Position numbers and translations under genes: made by a program. The notes under the pieces are model-generated. The model did not search any database. It worked only from the letters and a program-made list of their open reading frames with translations, and had not been told where the DNA came from. Shown piece after piece: positions 16,601-25,521 of a stretch of 64,000 bases of DNA. The stretch is taken from the NCBI GenBank assembly GCA_963757565.1, contig CAVWSB010000003.1:1-64000 (forward strand), read 5' to 3'. The stretch comes from PALSA-894 sp963757565 (lineage in GTDB: Bacteria; Pseudomonadota; Alphaproteobacteria; Rhizobiales; Xanthobacteraceae). Position 1 is the first letter of the stretch. Every line of letters begins with the position of its first letter.

Positions 16601-18121
16601 ATGCAACGATCCGACGATGTGACATCAAGTTCGAACACGACGGCGCCGACCCGCCGCCGCATACTCAACGGTGCTGCCCAAGGGCTTATGACTATCGTGG
16701 CCGGCTCGGTGCTGAACGGGAGCGCGGCGCAGGTCGAGGCTTGGGCATCGGGCACCGGGAAGCTGACCGAGGCGCAGCGTCTTGCAAAATTTGCAACTGA
16801 TATTGCGTTCGACCGACTGCCTACGAGTACGGTAGGGGCGGTGAAGCGGCTCGTTCTTGACACATTGGGCTGCGCGCTTGGGGCCGTCGATAGTCTGCCT
16901 GCGCGCATCGCAGAAGCCACAACGCCTTCGATCGCCGCAACCGAGCCGGGTGCGACGATCATCGGGAGCGGACGTCGCACCTCGGTTAGCGGAGCGGCCT
17001 TCGTCAATGGTACGCAGGTGCGTTATCTCGACTTTCTCGATGTCTACTTCACCAAGGATGTTTGTCACCCAAGCGAGAATATTCCGCCGGCGATTGCCTG
17101 TGTTGAAGAGGCCGGTGGCTCAGGTCGCGACCTTATCGAAGCGATTGTGGTGGGCTACGAGGCGCAATTGCGCTTGTGCGACGTCTTTTCGTTTCCTTCC
17201 GCCAACCTGCATCATGGTAGCGCAGCGGGTTTTGTGGTCCCGCTCGTCGCCGGAAAGGCTTGGCGGCAAAGTGCAGAGACGATGGCGCACGGCTGCGTGC
17301 TCGGAGGCGCCCGGCATTTGACCGAAAACTCGCTGCTCGCAGGCGATCTTAGTATGGCGAAGGCGCTGGCCTATTCGCTGAACAGCGCCGAGGCGATCAC
17401 GGCGGCACGGCTCGCGGGACAAGGCTTCACTGGACCGCTCGGGTCGATTGAATGGCTGTTCGACAAGGTCGCAAAGGCGCAGCCCGGCTCGATCTCGCTT
17501 CCGCTCGAAATGGCCGACTGGCGATGCGAGCGCGTCAGTCTCAAGCGCTATCCGGTTCAATACGCTCTGCAGGCGCCCGTGGAGGCTGCGGCGCAGCTTC
17601 ACCCCAAGCTCAAGGGGAGGCTCGATCAGATTATGGGGATAACCGCCACGATGAGACCGGCGCAACTGGCCAACATCGCGGACCCGGCGAAATTCCGGCC
17701 CGCCAATCGAGAAACGGCGGATCACAGTCTGCCGTCCTGCGTCGCAATGACGCTCGCCGATGGAAAACTGACAGAAGAGCAATTTGACCACGACCGCTTC
17801 CGCCAGGCGGATATTGTCGCGCTCCTCGGCAAGATGAAAGCCGAAGGCAGCGATGATCTGGAGCGAAGGTTTCCGCGCGGGCGTCCCGCCATCATCGAGG
17901 TCGAACTCGCGGACGGCACACGTCACCGTGCCGACATCGAGATCCCGCTCGGGGATGCGACGCGCCCGTTCGACGATAAGGCGGTTGAGGAAAAATTCCG
18001 CGAACTGGCCGAGCCGGTCCTCGGAGTCACAGGTGCGCGAAAAGTTGCCGACCTGGTTGGCAGCCTCGAAACTTTAAAGACACTAGAGCCGCTGCTCGGA
18101 GCGCTTCGACGCGAGAGCTAG
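16601..18121 (+). CDS. MmgE/PrpD family protein with a Tat-type signal
   Basis: 506 residues from ATG 16601, which follows AGGGGAGG at good spacing; an in-frame ATG 18 bases upstream has no such site. The body matches MmgE/PrpD (2-methylcitrate dehydratase/cis-aconitate-decarboxylase-like fold): VKRLVLDTLGCALGAVDSLP, FLDVYFTKDVCHPSENIPPA, DLIEAIVVGYEAQLRLCDVF, YPVQYALQAPVEAAAQL. The N-terminus TRRRILNGAAQGLMTIVAGS has a twin-arginine and hydrophobic stretch, unusual because PrpD-type enzymes are normally cytoplasmic. It is followed 65 bases later by a Tat-exported bicupin, so both may act on a dicarboxylate in the periplasm. The substrate is unknown. Confidence 0.85.
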   Translation: MQRSDDVTSSSNTTAPTRRRILNGAAQGLMTIVAGSVLNGSAAQVEAWASGTGKLTEAQRLAKFATDIAFDRLPTSTVGAVKRLVLDTLGCALGAVDSLPARIAEATTPSIAATEPGATIIGSGRRTSVSGAAFVNGTQVRYLDFLDVYFTKDVCHPSENIPPAIACVEEAGGSGRDLIEAIVVGYEAQLRLCDVFSFPSANLHHGSAAGFVVPLVAGKAWRQSAETMAHGCVLGGARHLTENSLLAGDLSMAKALAYSLNSAEAITAARLAGQGFTGPLGSIEWLFDKVAKAQPGSISLPLEMADWRCERVSLKRYPVQYALQAPVEAAAQLHPKLKGRLDQIMGITATMRPAQLANIADPAKFRPANRETADHSLPSCVAMTLADGKLTEEQFDHDRFRQADIVALLGKMKAEGSDDLERRFPRGRPAIIEVELADGTRHRADIEIPLGDATRPFDDKAVEEKFRELAEPVLGVTGARKVADLVGSLETLKTLEPLLGALRRES

Positions 18122-18186
18122 AACTACGTCCACTACAGGTCACGAGAGACTGTGGGCGCCATGCGATTTACAATGGAGCCAAGACC

Positions 18187-19374
18187 ATGAGCGATACCAA
18201 TCGTCGTGCGTTTCTCGGCGGTCTAGCCGTTGCGGCAGGAAGCCTGACTGCAACATCCTCGTTCGCAACGACCAACGATGGCCACGCGGCCGGCTACGAC
18301 GTCGCTCCGGCTGGGGAGTTTCAACCGTTGATCCCGCGCCGCACCGGCGATCCCATAAAGTTTACCGTGTCGCTCGATCAGGCGGCAATCAAGGCGACCT
18401 CCGGGGGCTGGGCACGCGACATCACCACGCGTACGCTCCCGATCGCCACCGACGCCGCACTAGCGCACTTGTTTCTCAATCCCGGAGGTGTGCGCGAGAT
18501 GCATTGGCATAACTCCGCGGAGTGGGCTCTTATCCTGTCCGGGACCTGCCAGGTAACCGTTGTCGATCCCGAAGGCGAGACCGAGGTTGCCAATTACGGC
18601 GCCGGCGACCTCTGGTATTTCCCGAAGGGCCACAGCCACGCGATCCAGACAATCGGGTCCGAGCCATGCCACGCCATCCTCGCATTCGATGACGGGCTCT
18701 ATGGCGAACATGGAACGTTCGGCCTGAGCGACTGGATCAGTCGTCTCGACGCCAATGTGCTGACACAAGCGCTCGGCATGTCCAAGGAGAGTGTGGCAAA
18801 GATTCCGCCCGCCGAGGTCTATATCCGGCAGGGGGACATCATCGGGCGCGATAGTTCGCAAGCCCGCGCTACTCAGGTGCTGGACCGGAAGAAGACGCAC
18901 CGGTTTCGCCTCATGGCGCAGGCGCCGCGCGCAAGTTCCGCCGGTGGAACGCTCCATGTCGCGTCGGCGAACGAGTTCCCGATGTCGACGACGTTCACCG
19001 GCATGGTGCTGAAACTAAAACGGGGCTCAATGCACGAGCCACACTGGCACCCGGGTTCGAACGAATGGCTTTACGTTGCCAAAGGAAAGGCGCGAATAAC
19101 GTTGTTTGCTCTCGACAAGCGCATGGCGGTCGCGGAGCTTTCTCCGGGTGACTGTGCTTACCTTCCACGCGGATGCGGCCACATGGTGCAGAACATCGGC
19201 AAGGAGGATTGCGAGATCGTCGGCGCGCTCGACAGCGGAGTATATCAGGAGGTGTCGCTGTCGGATTGGATCGCCAAAGCACCGCGGCACCTGCTTGCAA
19301 ACAATCTCGGTCTCCCCGAGGGAGCATTCGCGGCAACCGGGAAGAAGAAGTCGGTGATCGTCGGGGCGGCATGA
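18187..19374 (+). CDS. Oxalate-decarboxylase-like bicupin, Tat-exported
   Basis: 395 residues. The start MSDTNRRAFLGGLAVAAGSL is a Tat signal with a likely cut after SSFA. Two cupin domains each keep the Mn ligands: HWHNSAEWALILSGTCQV with GHSHAIQTIG, and EPHWHPGSNEWLYVAKGKAR with GCGHMVQNIG. The order and spacing match bacterial OxdC (about 385 residues), which splits oxalate to formate and CO2. The N-domain lid, SENS in the Bacillus enzyme, aligns with GEHG here: Glu is kept, its flanks are not, which could shift the balance toward oxidase or another acid. It lies downstream of the MmgE/PrpD gene, on the same strand. Confidence 0.85.
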   Translation: MSDTNRRAFLGGLAVAAGSLTATSSFATTNDGHAAGYDVAPAGEFQPLIPRRTGDPIKFTVSLDQAAIKATSGGWARDITTRTLPIATDAALAHLFLNPGGVREMHWHNSAEWALILSGTCQVTVVDPEGETEVANYGAGDLWYFPKGHSHAIQTIGSEPCHAILAFDDGLYGEHGTFGLSDWISRLDANVLTQALGMSKESVAKIPPAEVYIRQGDIIGRDSSQARATQVLDRKKTHRFRLMAQAPRASSAGGTLHVASANEFPMSTTFTGMVLKLKRGSMHEPHWHPGSNEWLYVAKGKARITLFALDKRMAVAELSPGDCAYLPRGCGHMVQNIGKEDCEIVGALDSGVYQEVSLSDWIAKAPRHLLANNLGLPEGAFAATGKKKSVIVGAA

Positions 19375-19542
19375 GCGCAATGAACCCGACCTGATTCCTG
19401 AGTAACGTCGCCAGTGCGATGGCCGCTTCGGGCCAGAAGGCGACATCTCTTGCCTGCTCGGTACGGGTCGCTTCTCCTTACCAAGCGGGACACAACGCGC
19501 GCGGCGCGTTCGCCATTGTAGAGATAGCAAGATCGCTATTCT

Positions 19543-20160
19543 TTATCGATCTTGTTGCTTCACTGAAGAGCTCCGCACGCTTCTGCGCACCGAGGACTGT
19601 CGGATTATCGTTCTCGCGGCCTCGGCGCCGGACTTGGAATAGCCGCGGTCCCCGTGAACCAGAATGAGCGCGGTCGCGCCTTCGAGAAGCATATAGACTT
19701 CGCGGGCACGGTCCCTAGGTGATGCGAGGCCGGCGTCCGCAAACAGGTCAGCGACGAAGCCCTCGACCATCATCTTGTGTCGGCGCGCGATGGCGCGAGC
19801 CGGATGCCCGGGAAGATCAGCCAGCTCGACAATCACGCGTGTGAAGCCGGAGCCGGCAAAGGACGGTTTGCGCGTCCATGACGAAAGCTCGGCAAACATC
19901 TGCTCGACCAGCTTTTCCGGATTACCCGACAATCGACTCGCCCAGTTGCGGAATGAGGCGATTGCCAGGTGATGCTGTATTTCGAGGACGTCGGCGAGTA
20001 GATCGTCCTTGCTCCTGAAGTGATAGTAGAGCGTGCGCTTGGTCACGGCAGCAGCCTGCGCAATGTCGCCGAGATTGACCCGTGCGAAACCCTTGCGATG
20101 AAACTGCGCGTATGCAGCGTCAAGTATGCGCTGGCGCGTCGTCGGCCCGGATCGCGGCAT
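19543..20160 (-). CDS. TetR family transcriptional regulator
   Basis: 205 residues. Residues 8-54 are the TetR helix-turn-helix (RQRILDAAYAQFHRKGFARV, IAQAAAVTKRTLYYHFRSKD). The rest is an all-helical ligand domain (KLVEQMFAELSSWTRKPSFA, VYMLLEGATALILVHGDRGY). It diverges from the D-lactate dehydrogenase-like gene with 110 bases between, and a CGGTA-N5-TACCG palindrome lies 14 bases before its start, so self-control and control of the neighbour are likely. The effector is unknown. Confidence 0.9.
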   Translation of the reverse strand: MPRSGPTTRQRILDAAYAQFHRKGFARVNLGDIAQAAAVTKRTLYYHFRSKDDLLADVLEIQHHLAIASFRNWASRLSGNPEKLVEQMFAELSSWTRKPSFAGSGFTRVIVELADLPGHPARAIARRHKMMVEGFVADLFADAGLASPRDRAREVYMLLEGATALILVHGDRGYSKSGAEAARTIIRQSSVRRSVRSSSVKQQDR

Positions 20161-20173
20161 CGTGGCCCCCTAC

Positions 20174-20188
20174 CGGTAATGTATACCG
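20174..20188. promoter_or_regulatory. Candidate TetR operator
   Basis: CGGTAATGTATACCG, a 15-base inverted repeat with perfect 5-base arms, in the gap between the divergent TetR gene and the FAD-linked oxidase gene. An overlapping palindrome TACCGGTA starts at 20171. The placement suits a repressor site for both promoters; it is inferred from form only. Confidence 0.5.
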
Positions 20189-20270
20189 CATAGTGAATTT
20201 ACATGCAGTCGCGCTCCCACTCTGATGACGGCGCACCGATAGCGGTCAGCCAGATCCGGGAGGGACGACG

Positions 20271-21665
20271 ATGCTCGACGTGCCACGAACCGACGCGTCC
20301 GCGATCGCTCCAGCGATTGCCGAGCTCACCTCCACATTCGGTAACCGCGTCGTGACGTCCCGCGCGGTGCGCGAGCAGCATGCGAACACGACAACATGGG
20401 TTGCCGGTGAAGCACCCGACGCGGTTCTCTATCCACAATCAGCCGAGGACGTGCAGCAGGCGGTGCGCATCTGTGCGCGCCATCGCGTGCCAGTCATTCC
20501 GTTTGGCACGGGTACCTCATTCGAGGGGCATGTGAACGCACCATTCGGCGGCATATGCCTTGACATGAAGGACATGAACCGGATCGTAAACGTGCACACG
20601 CAGGACTTCGATTGTGTGGTCGAGCCTGGCGTAACCCGCAAGCAGCTCAACGACTATCTGCGCGACCAAGGACTGTTCTTCCCGGTCGACCCCGGTGCTG
20701 ACGCGTCGCTTGGTGGGATGGCATCGACGCGCGCATCGGGTACCACGGCGGTGCGCTACGGCACCATGAAGGACAACGTGCTGGCGTTGAAGGTCGTGCG
20801 GCCCGACGGCGATCTAATGGTCACGTCCCGTCGCGCCCGCAAATCATCCGCCGGTTACGACCTCACGCGACTGATTGTCGGTGCTGAGGGCACTCTCGGT
20901 GTTATCACTGAGCTGACATTAAAGTTGCACGGCATCCCGGAGGCCATCGCATCGGCGGTGTGCCGGTTTCCATCGATCGAGGCGGCGTGTGAGACCGCGA
21001 TCACGGCGATCCAGGCCGGCATCCCGCTCGCGCGCGTCGAATTGCTCGACGAAATGCAGGTGCGTGTCTGCAACGCGCACTCGAAGCTCGACCTTCCCGA
21101 AGCGCCGATGCTGTTCCTTGAATTTCACGGCACTGACACCGGCGTCGCCGAGCAATCGGAACGTTTCGGCGAGATCGCGCGCGAATGTGGCGGCGGCGAT
21201 TTCGCGTGGTCGGTAAATCCCGAAGACCGCACGCGGCTGTGGCAGGCGCGGCACGATATTTTCTGGGCCCTGCGCTCCTATCGGGCGGGTGCGAAGGTCG
21301 TGGTAACTGACGTCTGCGTGCCGATTTCTCGGCTCGCCGAATGCGTAACTGCGACCAAGCGCGACGCCGAGGCGATTGGCGTCGTTGCGCCGATTGTTGG
21401 TCACGTTGGAGACGGCAACTTCCACGCCTCGGTGATGGTGATGATGGAGGATGCGGCCGAGGTCGCGGCGGCGAAAACGTTCATAGACCGCGTCGCTGAG
21501 CGTGCGCTCGCGATGGAAGGTACCTGCACCGGAGAGCATGGTATCGGTGAAGGCAAGAAGCACCTGCTTGAGCCGGAACACGGCGCGGTAGCAGTCGATG
21601 CCATGCGTGCGATCAAACGTGCTCTCGATCCGGACAACATCATGAATCCCGGAAAAATTCTCTAG
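20271..21665 (+). CDS. FAD-binding oxidase, D-lactate dehydrogenase (cytochrome) / GlcD type
   Basis: 464 residues with GGGAGG before the ATG. The PCMH-type FAD domain covers residues 30-215: VIPFGTGTSFEGHVNAPFGG, VEPGVTRKQLNDYLRDQGLF, DPGADASLGGMASTRASGT. The C-terminal substrate domain has GHVGDGNFH (metal/substrate His) and TCTGEHGIGEGKK. These are standard for D-2-hydroxyacid dehydrogenases that pass electrons to cytochrome c or quinone. The best guess is D-lactate; glycolate and other 2-hydroxyacids remain possible. It diverges from the TetR gene and is probably repressed by it. Confidence 0.9.
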   Translation: MLDVPRTDASAIAPAIAELTSTFGNRVVTSRAVREQHANTTTWVAGEAPDAVLYPQSAEDVQQAVRICARHRVPVIPFGTGTSFEGHVNAPFGGICLDMKDMNRIVNVHTQDFDCVVEPGVTRKQLNDYLRDQGLFFPVDPGADASLGGMASTRASGTTAVRYGTMKDNVLALKVVRPDGDLMVTSRRARKSSAGYDLTRLIVGAEGTLGVITELTLKLHGIPEAIASAVCRFPSIEAACETAITAIQAGIPLARVELLDEMQVRVCNAHSKLDLPEAPMLFLEFHGTDTGVAEQSERFGEIARECGGGDFAWSVNPEDRTRLWQARHDIFWALRSYRAGAKVVVTDVCVPISRLAECVTATKRDAEAIGVVAPIVGHVGDGNFHASVMVMMEDAAEVAAAKTFIDRVAERALAMEGTCTGEHGIGEGKKHLLEPEHGAVAVDAMRAIKRALDPDNIMNPGKIL

Positions 21666-21972
21666 CCCAAGCTGGTCATCCGCCACGGATTCAGAAGCGG
21701 CCCAAAGCTTCACGCTTGAGCGTCAATCACCTGTTCGCAGCTAAGCAGACATCGAACATTCAGTCACAGGCTACTTCGGAAGGTCGAAGTGAACTCGGTC
21801 TGCGCGACAGCCTTGATATGCCCCTGGCATCGCGCCCTTGCCGCTTACACTGCGCGCAATCAACATTTGGAAGGGCCGGATGCGACCTACGGCCCTCCTC
21901 TTTTCGTGGTTTTTTCGGTTCCCGCGCTTGCGGCAACGAGGTTTCGCGGGCAGAGTTTGGCGAGAAAGTGCT

Positions 21973-22905
21973 ATGAACTTCCGTCAACTCAAGTATTTCG
22001 TCGGGGTTGTCGAAGCCGGCAACATGACGCGGGCGGCCGAACAATTGCACGTGGCGCAGACCGCGCTCGGAATGCAAATCCGCCAGCTTGAGGAGGACTT
22101 GGGGGTTGCCCTCCTGGTGCGCCATTCCCGCGGCATCGAGCCGACCAAAGCTGGCAGCCTCCTTTACGCACGCGCTCTCGCCATTCTGAAAAGGGTCGAA
22201 GAGGCTCGAAAGGATGTGCGCGCCTGCGAACGTGAAGACAGCGAAACAATTCGCCTCGGAATCACACCCGCCTTGATGCTGGTGTGCGGCACCGAAATCG
22301 CGATGGCGGTGCGCGAACAACTTCCTAATGTGTTTCTCAGCATCGTGGAGGCGATGAGCCACGTTCTGATAGAGACGCTTGGGCGCGGCGAGGCCGATTT
22401 CATCCTTTGCTATGACGTGCCCGATCTGCCGCAATTTTCACGCACCGCGCTGCTGCAGGACGACCTGGTCCTGGTCACGCCTCCGCGTGGAGGCAATGGC
22501 AAGCCGATCGCATTTGTGGAGGCATTGGAAGAGAGCATTGCCATGCCCGAAGAAGGCGACTCCGTGCGAACGGTCGTGACCCGTACCGCACGAGATCTCG
22601 GGCTCGATTTGAAAATTGCCTATGAGGTCCGCTCGATCTCCGCGATGAAAAGCCTGGTCATGCGCGGAGCCGCCTCGGCCATCCTGCCGTACTTTGCGGC
22701 GCTCGATGAAGTCCGCTCGCAAAAGCTGGATGCCCGCCCCATCACTATGCCGGCGATCAAGCGCACCCTGTTTCTCGCGTCTTCAAAGCAACGGGGCCCA
22801 TTCAAGAGCGAGGCGGGTCTCACGGGAGCGGTCAGGTCGTCGCTGACCGACCTGCTCGACGCGCTCGGTCCCCTGGCGCAGCCACTCTGGGTCCGCACCG
22901 CCTAG
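21973..22905 (+). CDS. LysR family transcriptional regulator
   Basis: 310 residues from ATG 21973 (MNFRQLKYFVGVVEAGNMTR), where the family start lies; a longer upstream frame is not supported. The winged helix (MTRAAEQLHVAQTALGMQIR) is followed by an effector domain (ETIRLGITPALMLVCGTEIA, ADFILCYDVPDLPQFSRTAL). The pattern resembles the Nac/CysB-side LysR proteins often found with catabolic dehydrogenases. It is codirectional with the flavoprotein gene upstream and the rhodanese gene downstream; which it controls cannot be read here. Confidence 0.9.
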   Translation: MNFRQLKYFVGVVEAGNMTRAAEQLHVAQTALGMQIRQLEEDLGVALLVRHSRGIEPTKAGSLLYARALAILKRVEEARKDVRACEREDSETIRLGITPALMLVCGTEIAMAVREQLPNVFLSIVEAMSHVLIETLGRGEADFILCYDVPDLPQFSRTALLQDDLVLVTPPRGGNGKPIAFVEALEESIAMPEEGDSVRTVVTRTARDLGLDLKIAYEVRSISAMKSLVMRGAASAILPYFAALDEVRSQKLDARPITMPAIKRTLFLASSKQRGPFKSEAGLTGAVRSSLTDLLDALGPLAQPLWVRTA

Positions 22906-23072
22906 CTCGGCACCTTGCCCGCGGAAATTCTGCGCGCAGCCCTCACGCAATCATATTGGACGTGCGGCCGGCACGCCGCTCATATCAGGGAAACCTGTCG
23001 CTTGCCTCGTTTGCTCATTTCGCTGGCAGGGAGGCGCACGGACAGAGGGCTTTGGTCGAAGGAGGATAACGC

Positions 23073-23855
23073 ATGAGGATCGCGCGTTTCACTGGGCTTG
23101 CCGCCGTCTTACTTGCACTGTCGTTTGGCTATGCGAGCCTTGCCTCGGCTGACGGCCTCACCATCTACCAAGCAACGCTGATGGAGCCTGATGCCAAGAC
23201 CGACGAGGTCAGCACCGAACAGCTGCGTCGCATGCTCGCTGACGGAAGCACGATCATCATCGATGCGCGACCGCGTGCCGAGTTCGTCGCCGGTCATATT
23301 CCCGACGCCCGCATCATCGATGCGCCGTCCAACGAGCAGATCGCGGCCGTCGAGCAGATCGCGAATGGCAATACGGCCGCAGCGCTCGTTATTTACTGCA
23401 ACGGTCCGTATTGCCAAGCGAGCCGACGATTGGCTGATCAGTTGGTTGCAGCAGGCTTCACCAATGTTCGGCGCTATCAGCTCGGACTGCCAGTGTGGCG
23501 TGCGCTCGGCGGCCCGATCGTCATCGAACTCGATGGCATCCTGCGCATCGCCAAGATGGATCAGACTGCCGTGTTCATCGATGCGCGATCTGCCGAAGAC
23601 TACGCAAAGGGAAGCTTGCCGGGCGCTCGCAACCTGACAACCGAGAGCCTCGACGGCACCCTCAAGCACATGATGTCGGGCAAGCTGGCCAATCCGCCGT
23701 TGCCGCTCGACGATTTCAATCGGCGCATCGTGCTGTTTGGGCGCGACGGCGCGCAGGTTCTTGGCCTCGTAACGGCGATGAGCAAGCGGCCTTGGCACAA
23801 CGTAGCGTACTTTCCGGGATCCTATGAAGAACTCATAGCGGCAGCCCAGAAGTAG
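23073..23855 (+). CDS. Periplasmic tandem rhodanese-like protein
   Basis: 260 residues with a Sec signal peptide (MRIARFTGLAAVLLALSFGY, cut after LASA). GAAGGAGG precedes the ATG. The first rhodanese domain (residues 45-150) has STIIIDARPRAEFVAGHIPD and the active loop YCNGPYCQASRR with Cys109. The second (160-255) has AVFIDARSAEDYAKGSLPGA, but its loop reads VLFGRDGAQVL with no Cys, so it should be inactive. Sulfur transfer or persulfide handling outside the cytoplasm is likely. No thiosulfate-oxidation genes are near. Confidence 0.85.
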   Translation: MRIARFTGLAAVLLALSFGYASLASADGLTIYQATLMEPDAKTDEVSTEQLRRMLADGSTIIIDARPRAEFVAGHIPDARIIDAPSNEQIAAVEQIANGNTAAALVIYCNGPYCQASRRLADQLVAAGFTNVRRYQLGLPVWRALGGPIVIELDGILRIAKMDQTAVFIDARSAEDYAKGSLPGARNLTTESLDGTLKHMMSGKLANPPLPLDDFNRRIVLFGRDGAQVLGLVTAMSKRPWHNVAYFPGSYEELIAAAQK

Positions 23856-24159
23856 ATCGCCCAATGTTATGGACGTCACCGATGGTGGCGTCAAAACTGG
23901 CCGGCCCACACCGAGTCCGGTATGGGTCCTCGTTCAGCGGTGTCCGCGTGATGTCTGCTCACCTCTCAATAGCGGCATAAGAACGGACATTTCGCCACTT
24001 CGCATTCGGGTCATTTTCGACCGGGACCCGGCCACCGGCGTATCCAGCCAGGTCGGCTATCGCCCCGAAAGCGGTAGTTAAATCGGGGAATTTCGCAACG
24101 GCCGTAGCGGCTTGATGATGCGGTCGGCGCGCAAGCTTCCAAGCTGAGCGTCGAAAATC
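23856..24159 (+). other. Spacer upstream of the transposase stub
   Basis: About 300 bases with no supported gene. Short open frames on both strands lack starts with ribosome-binding sites. It probably contains the left end of the degraded insertion element; I could not pick out a terminal inverted repeat with confidence. Confidence 0.35.
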
Positions 24160-24230
24160 ATGGGCTACGAATTCATCGACTTTGAATGGAAGATCATCAA
24201 GCCGTTCTTGCCAAATAAGCCGCGTGAAGA
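24160..24230 (+). mobile_element. IS5-type transposase N-terminal stub
   Basis: From ATG 24160 the frame reads MGYEFIDFEWKIIKPFLPNK then PR, the conserved first residues of IS5/IS1182-like transposases (usual text: ..DHEW..I.P.LPNKPRG). The match ends at about 24230, where it runs into the 3' end of the VapE gene on the other strand. Fewer than 25 of about 250-280 residues remain, so it is a dead fragment marking a recombination junction. Confidence 0.65.
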
Positions 24231-24233
24231 CTA

Positions 24234-25436
24234 CTACCGCCGGTATCGCCATTCTCGGGCAGACTCGCGTCCGGATCCGACTCTCGCCTGATACCTTTGC
24301 CAATTACGCGCCTTCAGGTAAGCGGTGACTCGCAACTGATCCACGCGCGTCCACCTCGCCGCCTCGATACCAAGCGCCCCCTCGAGAATCTCGCCGACAG
24401 ATGTGTCGGCTAACGGATTCGCTCGCTCCGTTTCTTCCTCATGCCAATCGTCGAAGTTTCCGTAGCCGCGATTGACCCGCTTGCGATCAAAAGCCAGCCA
24501 ACGATCAATGCGCGTGTCCCAGGCATCTCCCTGATAGCGTTGTTCTTGCTCGCCCTTGGCCAACCCAATAAGCTCCGGCTCGTTCAGCCACCAGACTGCG
24601 CCCTCTCGATATCGCGCGACCGCTTCCGCCCAAAGCTGGCCGCGGTTCGACTGCAGCGCATCCAAGTTGATCGCGCCGCAACGGATTGGCCAAAAGCGGC
24701 GATTGCCGGTTTCATCGCGTAGATAGGTATCTGGATTGACACTGCCGGCGAACACGCACTGGCGGGGCACTGCGATCACGTAACGTTCGTAAGGCGGCCG
24801 GTAACGATCGATCGTGCGGGTCAAAAAGGCCTTAATTCGCGACACCTCTGCGCGGCTGATGGCGTCGAGCTCCGCGATCTCGATGATCCACGTGCCACGC
24901 ATCTGCTGGGCCGCATCCTTTGAGCCAATCTCTGCCAGTTCGTCGGTGAACCACTCTTCGCCGGCCAAAACTTTCAGAGCGCTCGATTTCTTGGCCCCTT
25001 GCGGGCCCTCGAGGATCAGCATGTGATCCGCTTTGATGCCAGGCCGCATGATGCGTGCCACCGCCGAGATCATCCAACGTGATCCGAATGCGCGATTGAG
25101 CGGGGTGTCAGCGGCACCAAGGTAGGCGGTTGTCCAGGTCTCAATCCGAGCCGTGCCATCCCAACGCAGCGAGGTGAGATAGTCTCGGACTGGATGGACA
25201 CAAATGTCACGCGCAACCGCGCCCACACTGCGGCTCACGATGGCAGGCGGGACGTTGATTTCGCGGCGCTGAAGCCATTCGGCACACCGCACATCGTCGG
25301 CATCGCTCCAGACGCGGGACACCTTGTCGGTCGCCGCCTCCCAAGGCAAAGGCCGCATCACCAGAATCTCCTGGCGGAATTCGTCGAACACGAGCGCGCC
25401 AGCGAAAGCCTCATCATTTGAAAGTGCAGTGATCAC
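24234..25436 (-). CDS. VapE-family SF3-like helicase/primase C-terminal part, 5'-truncated
   Basis: 400 residues from GTG 25436, though family-like text (TPERNEANVITALSNDEAF) continues upstream to about 25525 without a start, so the N-terminus, normally a primase-polymerase region, is missing. Walker A is MLILEGPQGAKKSSALKVLA, Walker B GTWIIEIAELDAISRAEVSR, then YRPPYERYVIAVPRQCVFAG and TGNRRFWPIRCG, all typical of VapE/D5-like phage helicases. The upstream side is fused to a truncated type III methyltransferase gene and the downstream side abuts an IS5 stub. It may be a displaced piece of the prophage replication module or a second element. Confidence 0.8.
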   Translation of the reverse strand: MITALSNDEAFAGALVFDEFRQEILVMRPLPWEAATDKVSRVWSDADDVRCAEWLQRREINVPPAIVSRSVGAVARDICVHPVRDYLTSLRWDGTARIETWTTAYLGAADTPLNRAFGSRWMISAVARIMRPGIKADHMLILEGPQGAKKSSALKVLAGEEWFTDELAEIGSKDAAQQMRGTWIIEIAELDAISRAEVSRIKAFLTRTIDRYRPPYERYVIAVPRQCVFAGSVNPDTYLRDETGNRRFWPIRCGAINLDALQSNRGQLWAEAVARYREGAVWWLNEPELIGLAKGEQEQRYQGDAWDTRIDRWLAFDRKRVNRGYGNFDDWHEEETERANPLADTSVGEILEGALGIEAARWTRVDQLRVTAYLKARNWQRYQARVGSGRESAREWRYRR

Positions 25437-25521
25437 GTTGGCTTCGTTGCGCTCGGGAGTGCCGGCAAGATCGAGACGAAGTTGGGTCGACCAGCGGGAT
25501 CGAATGGGTCGTTCGTTTACG

